Source: CAYGZC01 sp964354225 (GTDB lineage Bacteria; Bacteroidota; Ignavibacteria; UBA10030; SZUA-254). Taken from it: 32,511 nt of DNA. The stretch is taken from the NCBI GenBank assembly GCA_964354225.1, contig CAYGZC010000179.1:1-32511 (forward strand). Reading direction: 5' to 3'. Below, piece after piece: positions 22,999 through 30,666 of this stretch. Numbering within the stretch: position 1 is the stretch's first letter; each line of letters starts with the position of its first letter. Under the pieces are notes generated by a model that saw nothing but the letters and a program-made list of their open reading frames with translations, did not search any database and was not told the origin of the DNA. A program made the position numbers and the translations under genes.

Positions 22999-25024
22999 GA
23001 ACGGCTTCCAGTACCAACTCCGCAATATCCTTCACTTGAACTCTCTCACTGGCTTCTTTATCCTTCACGCCGTCTGTCATCATCGTCATGCAGAACGGAC
23101 AGGCAGTGCTAATCACATCGGGATTGAGAGCGAGCGCTTCTTCAGTGCGCTCATGGTTAACTCGCTTGCCAATCGTTTCTTCCATGAACATCCTCGCACC
23201 GCCCGCACCACAGCAGAAACCTTTATCGCCGGAGCGTTTCATCTCAACCGTCTTTACTCCCGGAATTGCTTTAATAGCATCACGTGGTGCATCGTATATC
23301 TCGTTATAACGACCGAGGTAACAGGAATCGTGATAGGTTATCTTCGCTTGCTTTTCCTTCGGGAGTTTGAGCTTGCCGGATTTAATCAAGCTCAAAATGA
23401 AATCGGTATGGTGAACGACTTCGTACTTGCCGCCGAACTGCGGATACTCGTTTTTCATAATATTAAAACAGTGCGGGCAGGTCGTTACAATTTTCTTAAA
23501 CATATACTTGCTTATCGTCGCTACATTTTCAGTGATGAGCATTTGAGCAAGATATTCATTACCGGCTCGACGCGCGGGATCGCCGTTGCATTTTTCTTCC
23601 GTACCGAGGATAGCAAAATCAATTCCAGCAATCTGCATGAGCTTAGAAAAAGCTTTTGTTACTTTTTTATATCGCTCATCGTACGCACCAGCACAGCCGA
23701 CCCAGAACAGCACATCAACTTCCTGCTTATTTGACATCAATGGAATATTTAATCCCTCAGCCCAATCAGCACGTGTAGCATGGCTAAATGCCCATGGTGT
23801 AAAATTTCTCTCAAGATTCTGGAAAACAACCTGCATCTCTTTCGGAAAGCGTGATTCATTCAGTACAAGGTATCTGCGCATATCCATAATAGAATCGATA
23901 TGCTCGATCTGCACCGGACATTCCATCACACACGCCATGCAGGTAGTACAAGCCCAAAGCTCGTCTTCGGTAATATAGTTATCGATCAATTGTCTGCTTA
24001 ATCGCTCATCGTTCACTGTTTCATTATTTGTATTTTGCCATTGACCATTAACAAATGACAATTTACCATGGACAATTACAGGCGCTTTTTCCATTAATCG
24101 ATGGCGAATATCCACAATAATCTTCTTCGGTGAGAGCGGCTTACCGGTGATATTTGCCGGACAAGCTGCCGTGCATCGACCACATTCCGTGCAAGTATAT
24201 CCATCCAGTAATTGCTTCCATGTCAAATCCTCAACATCTGAAGCGCCAAACTTTATTGCGGTCTCATCGGCAAGGTTGAGCATTTTAAGGTTTGCACGAT
24301 TATCGAGTTTGGCGAGATAAACGTTAGGAATTGAAGAAAGAATATGCAGATGCTTGGAGTATGGAAGATAGTTCATCAATCCAAGAACACACAAGATATG
24401 CATCCACCAAAATATTTCGAACCACATATTTTGACGCTCGTAGGATAATCCTTCAAACAAACCTGCAAGCTGAATTGAGACAATTTTTCCCATGTAAATG
24501 GAACAGTGACATTTGGCAAATTGTGCGGCGTTCTGACCATACATCGACAACATGATAAATAAAATCATTCCAAGTATGAATGTCGCATCAAACTGGGCGC
24601 GGGCTGTTACATCCAATCGTTTGGGCTGGATAATGTAACGCCTATATAACGCAAAGATGACCGAGCCGATAACAAGTAATCCCAATAAATCTTGAAGAGT
24701 TGTCAATGGAAAATACACAGCACCTATAAATGAAAAATTAAAACCTGGATGTAATCCATCACCAATCGTCTCAAGTATTGCAAGCAGGAGAACAACAAAT
24801 CCCCAGAAAATAAGGAAGTGCATTATACCGGCAGCCGGCTCACGGAGAAGCTTATTCTGACCGAAGGCAACAGTCAGAACATTCTTTAAGCGGTGAGATG
24901 GATTATCCAACCGGTTTTCCGGTTTGCCAATTTTTAAGTATGATATAAGTTTTCGGACGTTAAATCCAAAAAGAGCGAACGAACCAAGAAGTATTAAGAT
25001 AAAGAGAATAGTTTTGAATGTCAT
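22976..25024 (-). CDS. Membrane Fe-S oxidoreductase (HdrD/GlpC-like, with two CCG domains)
   Basis: A respiratory-type electron carrier. From the ATG at 25024 (682 residues) it has five transmembrane helices in the first 240 residues, like the NarI-type cytochrome b module (AAGIMHFLIFWGF, WFEIFWWMHILCVLG). Two 4Fe-4S clusters follow: Cys278/281/284/288 (CTECGRCTAACP) and Cys359/362/365/369 (CTTCMACVMECP). Two CCG cysteine-rich domains follow (WVGCAGAYDER, EEKCNGDPARR; CPHCFNIMKNEYP; DSCYLGRYNE, FCCGAGGARMF). Such proteins move electrons between quinone and soluble carriers, for example ETF or heterodisulfide-type partners. Between the two ferredoxin clusters a 7-bp periodic repeat is translated, and the C-terminus comes from a REP copy. 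A TTG at 25045 would add seven residues. Confidence 0.92.
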   Translation of the reverse strand: MTFKTILFILILLGSFALFGFNVRKLISYLKIGKPENRLDNPSHRLKNVLTVAFGQNKLLREPAAGIMHFLIFWGFVVLLLAILETIGDGLHPGFNFSFIGAVYFPLTTLQDLLGLLVIGSVIFALYRRYIIQPKRLDVTARAQFDATFILGMILFIMLSMYGQNAAQFAKCHCSIYMGKIVSIQLAGLFEGLSYERQNMWFEIFWWMHILCVLGLMNYLPYSKHLHILSSIPNVYLAKLDNRANLKMLNLADETAIKFGASDVEDLTWKQLLDGYTCTECGRCTAACPANITGKPLSPKKIIVDIRHRLMEKAPVIVHGKLSFVNGQWQNTNNETVNDERLSRQLIDNYITEDELWACTTCMACVMECPVQIEHIDSIMDMRRYLVLNESRFPKEMQVVFQNLERNFTPWAFSHATRADWAEGLNIPLMSNKQEVDVLFWVGCAGAYDERYKKVTKAFSKLMQIAGIDFAILGTEEKCNGDPARRAGNEYLAQMLITENVATISKYMFKKIVTTCPHCFNIMKNEYPQFGGKYEVVHHTDFILSLIKSGKLKLPKEKQAKITYHDSCYLGRYNEIYDAPRDAIKAIPGVKTVEMKRSGDKGFCCGAGGARMFMEETIGKRVNHERTEEALALNPDVISTACPFCMTMMTDGVKDKEASERVQVKDIAELVLEAVQPPEGLL
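24038..24079. repeat. Degenerate 7-bp tandem repeat (CCATTGA type) inside the Fe-S gene
   Basis: Six consecutive heptamers read CCATTGA, CCATTAA, CAAATGA, CAATTTA, CCATGGA, CAATTAC. On the minus strand they encode VIVHGKLSFVNGQW, in a linker between the two ferredoxin-type clusters. The 42-nt length preserves the frame. Confidence 0.6.
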
Positions 25025-25054
25025 AAGGTAGAATAATTTATTCAATGATTAAAT

Positions 25055-25966
25055 TTATTCGTTAAGCAAGAGTTCACCTTCAAAAATAGTGATGGCGTTA
25101 CCGCCTACTTTGACGGATACGGGTTTCTCGTCGTCAACTGCTAATTCAACCATAACGCGTCCTCGCCTGCCGATAGCATCACCCTGCTCACCTTGAAATA
25201 TACACTTACCATCCTGAGCCTTTAGCAATCCCTTTTCATAAAAGATAACGGCAAGCGCCCCATGCGAGGAGCCAGTAACAGGATCTTCATTGATGCCATA
25301 ATTGGGAGCAAAGAAGCGCGAATGAACTTTTGATTCCCGTTCAACCGTCTCGGTCGTGTAAACACATAATCCTTGGAGGTTCCGGGATTGAAGGAAATGA
25401 GACATCATAACAAAATTGGGTTTCAAATTAAAAAGTGTATGAAGCCGACGAATTGCAACAAACAAATAATTATCACGCAGCGCTGGAAAATTACCGTCAA
25501 ATTCTCCCTGAGTAATATTTAGCAGTCGTACCAATTCAACCTTTTGCTGAGTCCCTGACCGAAGATTTGGCATTTTCAATCCGAACATCACTGTGATCAG
25601 ATTCTTTTCTTTTATCACATCGAGGGGTAAAATACCGGAAGCAGTTTCGAGTTTAAAATGATACTCTCCATCCTCCTGCATACCGATGCTTCCCTCTTCT
25701 GCAATCGCATGAAAGCTGGCAATAGTTGCGTGACCACAGATCGGCACTTCTAATGTTGGTGTGAACCAGCGTATCCGGATATCCGAATCTGACTTCGATG
25801 TTGGAAGAATAAACGCCGTTTCTGAAAGATTCAATTCGCGAGCAATATTAAGCATTTGACTTTCTGATAGATTCTTCGCGTCAAGGACTACCCCGGCAGG
25901 ATTTCCACTGAACGGGATCCGGGTAAATGCATCAACATGCTTGATTTTTATTTTTTGCATTGTCAT
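25055..25966 (-). CDS. PhzF-family isomerase
   Basis: A 303-residue protein of the PhzF/diaminopimelate-epimerase-like fold, two similar halves with the active site between them. The N-terminal block HVDAFTRIPFSGNPAGVVLD, the catalytic-type Glu49 in LNLSETAFILP, CGHATIASFHAI, and the second-half block FAPNYGINEDPVTGSSHGAL are all present. The namesake isomerises DHHA in phenazine synthesis, but no other phz genes are seen, and most family members of this kind have unknown substrates. The start may be ATG 25966 or the one two codons later; no ribosome-binding site is clear. It ends 30 nt before the Fe-S oxidoreductase ATG. Confidence 0.93.
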   Translation of the reverse strand: MTMQKIKIKHVDAFTRIPFSGNPAGVVLDAKNLSESQMLNIARELNLSETAFILPTSKSDSDIRIRWFTPTLEVPICGHATIASFHAIAEEGSIGMQEDGEYHFKLETASGILPLDVIKEKNLITVMFGLKMPNLRSGTQQKVELVRLLNITQGEFDGNFPALRDNYLFVAIRRLHTLFNLKPNFVMMSHFLQSRNLQGLCVYTTETVERESKVHSRFFAPNYGINEDPVTGSSHGALAVIFYEKGLLKAQDGKCIFQGEQGDAIGRRGRVMVELAVDDEKPVSVKVGGNAITIFEGELLLNE

Positions 25967-26200
25967 TTTGATGGAATTATTATTGATATTAATGTTCTAC
26001 GTTCCTTTATGTAGTAAATTGAATCTCTGATTGAAAAAAATGTTTCAGGGATAGCCGTATAAGTTTGAGCATTGATAACATCTTCATGAGGAGTTTTTCC
26101 GCTTATTACCACTCGTTAAAATTTTGACATAAGATAATAATATCGCACCAGAATATCAAGAATAACCTCTTGAGGGCGAAATATTGCGAACAAGAAATGT

Positions 26201-26800
26201 TTAAATGGTACTAAAATAAGCTGATAAAATGGATTTCATTTTCTGGAAAGCATTAGCTCTATGGCTGATTTTATTCTTTGTCTCAATTGGAAGTTCTGCA
26301 AATGTCAGGTCATATCCATCGGGAACGAAAAGAGGGTCGTAACCAAATCCTCCGGTGCCTCGTAGATTGTCGATGATTTTACCGTGACAAATACCTTCAG
26401 TAATTTTCTCGATATCTTTTGCAATGAAAGCGGCGACACAGCGAAACTGTGCCGTACGCTTGTGGGCAGGAACGTTATCAAGTTCTTTTAACAATTTCCT
26501 ATTATTTGCTTCGTAGCTAACCTTCTCACCAGCGTATCGTGCGGAGATCACTCCTGGCGCCATGTCGAGAAATGACACTTCTAATCCGGTATCATCTGCT
26601 AAAGTAGGTATACCTGTCAAGTGGAAAATCTCTCTTGCTTTTTTGAGTGCATTCTCTTCGAGAGTTTCACCGTCTTCAACAATTTCCGGTATTGAGGAAT
26701 AATCTGATAAGCTGCTAATCTCGATGGAAAGATCGTTCAATATCCCTTTAATCTCTTGTAATTTTCCGTAGTTGTGTGTAGCAAGAATTAATTTCTGCAT
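26201..26800 (-). CDS. rdgB: XTP/dITP diphosphatase (HAM1/RdgB)
   Basis: House-cleaning pyrophosphatase that hydrolyses XTP, ITP and dITP to monophosphates and keeps deaminated purines out of nucleic acids. The substrate-binding start ATHNYGKLQEI carries the family's (S/T)-x-N-x-x-K-x-x-E motif. The metal/catalytic block is ADDTGLEVSFLDMAPGVISARYAG, and the C-terminal GTGGFGYDPLFVPDGY and HRANAF blocks are complete. The length of 199 residues is standard. It starts 39 nt after the radA stop and is probably the tail of the leuS-to-radA operon. Confidence 0.97.
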   Translation of the reverse strand: MQKLILATHNYGKLQEIKGILNDLSIEISSLSDYSSIPEIVEDGETLEENALKKAREIFHLTGIPTLADDTGLEVSFLDMAPGVISARYAGEKVSYEANNRKLLKELDNVPAHKRTAQFRCVAAFIAKDIEKITEGICHGKIIDNLRGTGGFGYDPLFVPDGYDLTFAELPIETKNKISHRANAFQKMKSILSAYFSTI

Positions 26801-26839
26801 GATCCAAAGCTCACTAAATTATTTTGTAGGAAGAAGGAA

Positions 26840-28195
26840 TCAACCGAGGAGAATTTTTACCGCATCCTCGATCCGTTCGATACCAACAAGCTCGATGCCA
26901 TTGGAGCGAAGCAATCCTTTAAGATTATTTTTTGGAAGTAGAATCCGCTGGAATCCAAGTTTCGCTGCCTCCTGAACACGCTTTTCGATTTGACTGACGG
27001 TTCGTACTTCACCTCCCAAACCGATTTCACCTACAGCCACAATTTGTGAATCGATGGACCTATCCCGAAGACTCGATATGATGGATGTTGCAATTCCTAA
27101 ATCAACTGCCGGTTCATCGACACGAACACCGCCTGCAATATTCACAAACACATCGTACTGACCAAGCATTATACCCAACCGCTTCTCAAGAACTGCGATC
27201 AGCAAACCAAGCCGTCGATAATCGAAGCCCGTTGTGTTACGCTGCGGAACGCCGTAACTTGTTGGCGTAACAAGCGCCTGAACTTCGATGAGAATCGGTC
27301 GAGTACCTTCAACACTTGCAACAACCGTTGAGCCGGAAGCTCCAAAAGATCTCTCGGAGAGAAACACTTCTGATGGATTCCTAACTTCCTGTAATCCGGT
27401 ATCGCGCATTTCGAAGACACCGATTTCGTTGGTCGATCCAAAACGGTTCTTGATCGCCCGAAGAATTCGATATGCATAATGCCGTTCACCCTCGAATTGC
27501 AGAACAGTATCGACCATGTGTTCAATAACTTTAGGTCCGGCTATAACACCTTCTTTTGTGACATGCCCGATGAGGAAGATGGGGATGGATTTATCTTTTG
27601 CGATGCGTGTAAAAAGTGCGGTTGATTCACGTACCTGCCCTACACTTCCTGGTGAACTTTCAAACTGCGGTCGAAACATTGTTTGTATTGAATCGACGAT
27701 TATCACATCCGGTGGTGTCCGCTCAATAACTTCCGCGATAACATCCACATTTGTTTCTGCAAGGACAAGAAATGAATCTACAGACTTAAAGTTTAACCTC
27801 TCGGCTCGCAACTTGATCTGCTTCGCGGATTCTTCACCCGATATATAAAGAACAACACTGTTTTTCAGTTCAGCAGCTAACTGCATCATAAGTGTGGATT
27901 TGCCAACACCGGGATCTCCACCAAGAAGCACAACAGAACCAAGCACAATACCACCGCCTAATACCCGATCAAACTCGTCTATCGAAGTTGTAAGTCGCTG
28001 ATCCTCAACAATATCCACCTCATTCAGTGGAGTTGCTTTGATGCTTGTGCCCTTAACGATTTTCCTTGCTGAAACTTTTTGAACAAGTTCTTCAACAAAC
28101 GTATTCCATTCACTACAATTCGGACATTTACCAACCCAGCGTGGAGATTCGTACCCGCAATTCTGACAAACATATTTGGATTGAAGTTTTGACAT
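26840..28195 (-). CDS. radA: DNA repair protein RadA
   Basis: RecA-like ATPase that promotes branch migration during recombinational repair. From the ATG at 28195 (451 residues) the N-terminal zinc finger has Cys10, Cys13, Cys24 and Cys27 (CQNCG...KCPNC). Walker A is GDPGVGKST, and the RadA-specific KNRFG motif is in RAIKNRFGSTNE. A Lon-protease-like C-terminal domain follows (VDEPAVDLGIATSIISSL, VGEIGLGGEVR). The open frame extends to 28234, but that would overlap the end of nadK and precede the zinc finger needlessly. The ATG is five bases after the nadK stop. Confidence 0.97.
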   Translation of the reverse strand: MSKLQSKYVCQNCGYESPRWVGKCPNCSEWNTFVEELVQKVSARKIVKGTSIKATPLNEVDIVEDQRLTTSIDEFDRVLGGGIVLGSVVLLGGDPGVGKSTLMMQLAAELKNSVVLYISGEESAKQIKLRAERLNFKSVDSFLVLAETNVDVIAEVIERTPPDVIIVDSIQTMFRPQFESSPGSVGQVRESTALFTRIAKDKSIPIFLIGHVTKEGVIAGPKVIEHMVDTVLQFEGERHYAYRILRAIKNRFGSTNEIGVFEMRDTGLQEVRNPSEVFLSERSFGASGSTVVASVEGTRPILIEVQALVTPTSYGVPQRNTTGFDYRRLGLLIAVLEKRLGIMLGQYDVFVNIAGGVRVDEPAVDLGIATSIISSLRDRSIDSQIVAVGEIGLGGEVRTVSQIEKRVQEAAKLGFQRILLPKNNLKGLLRSNGIELVGIERIEDAVKILLG

Positions 28196-28200
28196 GACAT

Positions 28201-29088
28201 TTAAGAGTTCTCGCGCCGCAAATCTTTTCCCCACATCAATTTCATCCGCAAGAGATCGAAGTAGCTGCGCTTTTTCCGTTTTACAAGTTTGATAAGGTAA
28301 GGAGCTTTTTGGATAGTAAACTCTATAGGTGCATCATAAAATTTTTCCAATTGACCATCAGCGATCATATGAACCGGCTTGACGGATGTGCGTACTTTAA
28401 TTTTGATTGTGCTGTCGTCTGGAACAATAACAGGGCGTGCCGATAATGTATGTGGCGAGATGGGATTGATGACAATGACATTCGATTTCGGAACAATGAT
28501 CGGTCCGCCGCTTGAAAGTGAATATGCTGTGGAGCCAGTTGGTGTTGCAATTATGAGTCCATCGGCGGTATAGGTAACCAGATAATCATCGTTAACGTAT
28601 GTTTCTAAATCTATGATCCTCGGTGATGATCCCTTATCAATCACCACATCATTTAGTGTAAAGTAAAACTGATTATCATTAGCGGAAGAAGTTTTAATTA
28701 CAATGCGGTCTTCAAGGAAATATCTTCCAGCAATGATATCTGCAATACATTCTTGCAGCTCATCGATGGAAACCTCTGCTAAGAATCCAAGTTTACCGAG
28801 ATTGACACCGAGTATTGGAGTACCATTTGCACCAACCAGTCGTGCAGCAGACAGCATAGTTCCATCACCACCTAATGCGATAAGTATTTCACAACGATGG
28901 GATAGCTCGGACTCATTAACCATGATTTCTTGATCAATCGTAAGTTCTGCCCCGGCATTATTAAACCATTTACCTAACTTTTCATGAACGACAAAAGGAA
29001 TTTTCTTCAATGTTAGATAACCGAGGAGGTCTTCTGTTACTTCCTTGATTGCTGGTTTACGAATATTTCCGATAATACCGAATTTCAT
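28201..29088 (-). CDS. nadK: NAD kinase
   Basis: Phosphorylates NAD to NADP, using ATP or polyphosphate. The diagnostic GGDGT motif is at residues 73-77 (ALGGDGTMLSAARL). Other family blocks are GVNLGKLGFLAEV, the TADGLIIATPTGSTAYSLSSGGPI block and PISPHTLSARP. The length of 295 residues is usual. Its ATG overlaps the stop of the DUF1844 gene by four bases (29085-29088), and radA follows five bases after its stop, so the three are translated as a coupled group. Confidence 0.97.
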   Translation of the reverse strand: MKFGIIGNIRKPAIKEVTEDLLGYLTLKKIPFVVHEKLGKWFNNAGAELTIDQEIMVNESELSHRCEILIALGGDGTMLSAARLVGANGTPILGVNLGKLGFLAEVSIDELQECIADIIAGRYFLEDRIVIKTSSANDNQFYFTLNDVVIDKGSSPRIIDLETYVNDDYLVTYTADGLIIATPTGSTAYSLSSGGPIIVPKSNVIVINPISPHTLSARPVIVPDDSTIKIKVRTSVKPVHMIADGQLEKFYDAPIEFTIQKAPYLIKLVKRKKRSYFDLLRMKLMWGKDLRRENS

Positions 29089-29411
29089 GATGTTGGCGCT
29101 GATGTTTGTGGCTGATCTGATGAAGGCGGTTCAGATGGCGATTTTTGTGCCTTCGCTACCTCATCAACATAATTGAGCTTAAGTTCCTGTAGAACAGTTG
29201 TAAACATCCGCTCTTCTTCAGGGGTGAGATTGGTTTTCATTTTATTGTGCAACATATCGAGTATATCGATAGAGATTTGTGCTTGGGGAAGATCCTGTTC
29301 GATTTTATCCGATATTGGATTTTTTAGTTTACCCATATGCTGTAGGGCTGCAGTTTGGAACATTAAAATTAGCTGTATGAGAAGAAGTTCGTCTTTTTTG
29401 ATTTGATCCAT
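29085..29411 (-). CDS. DUF1844 domain protein
   Basis: A 108-residue protein with a predicted helical core (LLLIQLILMFQTAALQHMGK, QISIDILDMLHNKMKTNLT, EERMFTTVLQELKLNYVDEV) and a polar, Pro/Ser-rich tail. The MFQTAALQHMGKLKNP and IDILDMLHNKMKTNLTPEE blocks match the DUF1844 family, which is common in Chlorobi, Acidobacteria and Deltaproteobacteria and has no known function. It precedes nadK with a 4-bp overlap. Confidence 0.85.
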   Translation of the reverse strand: MDQIKKDELLLIQLILMFQTAALQHMGKLKNPISDKIEQDLPQAQISIDILDMLHNKMKTNLTPEEERMFTTVLQELKLNYVDEVAKAQKSPSEPPSSDQPQTSAPTS

Positions 29412-29427
29412 AGTTTAATCCTTCGAT

Positions 29428-29477
29428 AATCTCCTTGAGGTTATACATCCTACCGCTTATTGAACCTTCCGGAGGTT
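29428..29477. repeat. Degenerate 50-bp REP module, copy 5
   Basis: Left arm AATCTCCTTGAGGTT, 20-nt centre, right arm AACCTTCCGGAGGTT. The 15-20-15 geometry equals that of the four perfect copies, with four arm differences by eye and an unrelated centre. It lies in the 125-bp gap between the DUF1844 gene start and the glycosyltransferase stop. Confidence 0.7.
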
Positions 29478-29536
29478 GTAGTAAATATTATGAAATTTCA
29501 GCTTGAAAAACAAATGGAAACCATATTAAGATTACT

Positions 29537-30319
29537 TTACGAATGATTTGCATAACCTTCCGAGGTTTTCATCTTCCACAATTTTGCATACTTTACAAAC
29601 ACATAATTCGCCGATAGTATTGACAGAATAAATCCATGCATCCCATCAAGGAAACCGCCGCGGAGAAAAAACATCTTAAAGAAAAGGTAAGGTGGACGGA
29701 TGAGTAGATCAAAGAACGAACTTCTTTTCCCACCATCAGCTAAATCTTCTGCGGCTAAAGTTGTATAACGATTGAATTTCACTAAGTAATGAAATAGTGT
29801 ATCATCTGTGAAATGCAATATGTCGGAGTTGAGTCTACCAACATTTCCCGATATTTCAAGTTTCTCGTGTACACGCATCTCGTTGAATTTAACTGCGCTG
29901 CGTTTGAAAAGCCGTATAACATAACCCGGATACCAGCCGCAGTGCTTAATCCATTTGCCAAGGAAATATGCTCGACGCGCAACCTCATATCCCATGTACT
30001 CATCGGTATCTTCTGATATTACTCGTTTAATTTCAAGTGCAAGCTCTGGAGTTACTCGCTCATCTGCATCAAGCCAGAGTACCCACTCATTAGAAGCTTT
30101 TTGAAGCGCGAAATTTTTTGCTGCTGCAAATCCCATCCACTCGGTAATAAATATTTTCGGTGTGTATTGTGCAGCAAGCTCAACTGTTTTATCATCGCTC
30201 TTCGAGTCAATAAGGATAATCTCGCCTGCCCAAGAAACACTTTGAAGACAATCAACAATGTTATGTTCTTCGTTGTAGGTTATAACGATAACGGAAAGCT
30301 TATCAGTTGAACTCTTCAC
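29537..30319 (-). CDS. Family 2 glycosyltransferase, WaaE/KdtX-like
   Basis: GT-A fold inverting glycosyltransferase of 260 residues. The N-terminal nucleotide-sugar block is LSVIVITYNEEHNI, the metal-binding DxD is Asp84-Ala-Asp86 in WVLWLDADERV, and the acceptor-side blocks are GKWIKHCGWYPGYVIRLFKR and VHEKLEISG. The C-terminal tail FFKMFFLRGGFLDGMHGFIL...YAKLWK is typical of the lipopolysaccharide-core WaaE group, so a role in surface glycan assembly is likely. The start overlaps the preceding small gene by four bases (30316-30319). The last residues (TSEGYANHS) derive from a half REP arm at 29554-29567. Confidence 0.92.
   Translation of the reverse strand: MKSSTDKLSVIVITYNEEHNIVDCLQSVSWAGEIILIDSKSDDKTVELAAQYTPKIFITEWMGFAAAKNFALQKASNEWVLWLDADERVTPELALEIKRVISEDTDEYMGYEVARRAYFLGKWIKHCGWYPGYVIRLFKRSAVKFNEMRVHEKLEISGNVGRLNSDILHFTDDTLFHYLVKFNRYTTLAAEDLADGGKRSSFFDLLIRPPYLFFKMFFLRGGFLDGMHGFILSILSANYVFVKYAKLWKMKTSEGYANHS
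29554..29567. repeat. Half REP arm (AACCTTCCGAGGTT)
   Basis: Fourteen bases resembling one REP right arm with one base missing, located inside the last codons of the glycosyltransferase gene. There is no matching left arm at the expected distance. It may be a decayed module. Confidence 0.4.
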
Positions 30320-30666
30320 GATGTTGTGTATCGTTGTTTTAATTTTATAACTTCTTCTTTAGAGGTTGGCAGTAAGAATCCAGTGTTGTCTTTCGACCGC
30401 ATTTGATACTCCCATACTTTAGCATACTGAATCACCGCGGAGATCGCTTCTAATCGAGCATTTATAAATCCAGCAATCCCTTTTTTATACTCTTTGTTGA
30501 AGATGAATGAGTGAAAGAATGCTGCAATTACATGAATAAGAATTTTTATCGCGGTGATTTTCGATTCCGTCTTTATTCTTTCGAGAACCTCAAGCGATGT
30601 TGACTCGTTAACTCTGCCGATATACTGAGCGATCATCTCGTGTTGTCGCTTGATGGCTGGTTCCAT
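30316..30666 (-). CDS. Small protein equal to the C-terminal tail of a WaaE-type glycosyltransferase
   Basis: A 116-residue protein between leuS and the complete glycosyltransferase, with tight spacing on both sides: its ATG directly abuts the leuS TGA, and its stop overlaps the next start by 4 bp. Residues 15-88 align without gaps to residues 178-251 of the neighbouring glycosyltransferase; by eye about 19 of 74 positions are identical, including FF, the GxxGFI block, and YAK-x-W. It has no nucleotide-sugar site or DxD. It contains one hydrophobic helix (ITAIKILIHVIAAFFHSFIF). It may be a remnant of a duplicated glycosyltransferase or a separate membrane-docking partner. The tight operon spacing and intact frame suggest it is still expressed. 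Confidence 0.75.
   Translation of the reverse strand: MEPAIKRQHEMIAQYIGRVNESTSLEVLERIKTESKITAIKILIHVIAAFFHSFIFNKEYKKGIAGFINARLEAISAVIQYAKVWEYQMRSKDNTGFLLPTSKEEVIKLKQRYTTS

Noticed and set aside
22997..23734. A 245-codon plus-strand frame
   Set aside because: It is antisense to the CCG domains of the Fe-S oxidoreductase, which are unmistakable.
26163..26177. AACCTCTTGAGGG near the rdgB 3' end as a REP remnant
   Set aside because: Only a short half-arm with several differences and no partner arm at the expected distance; could be chance.
25967..26200. Small gene or regulatory RNA in the 234-bp gap between phzF-like gene and rdgB
   Set aside because: No open frame with a start site, no strong hairpin and no recognisable riboswitch element was seen.
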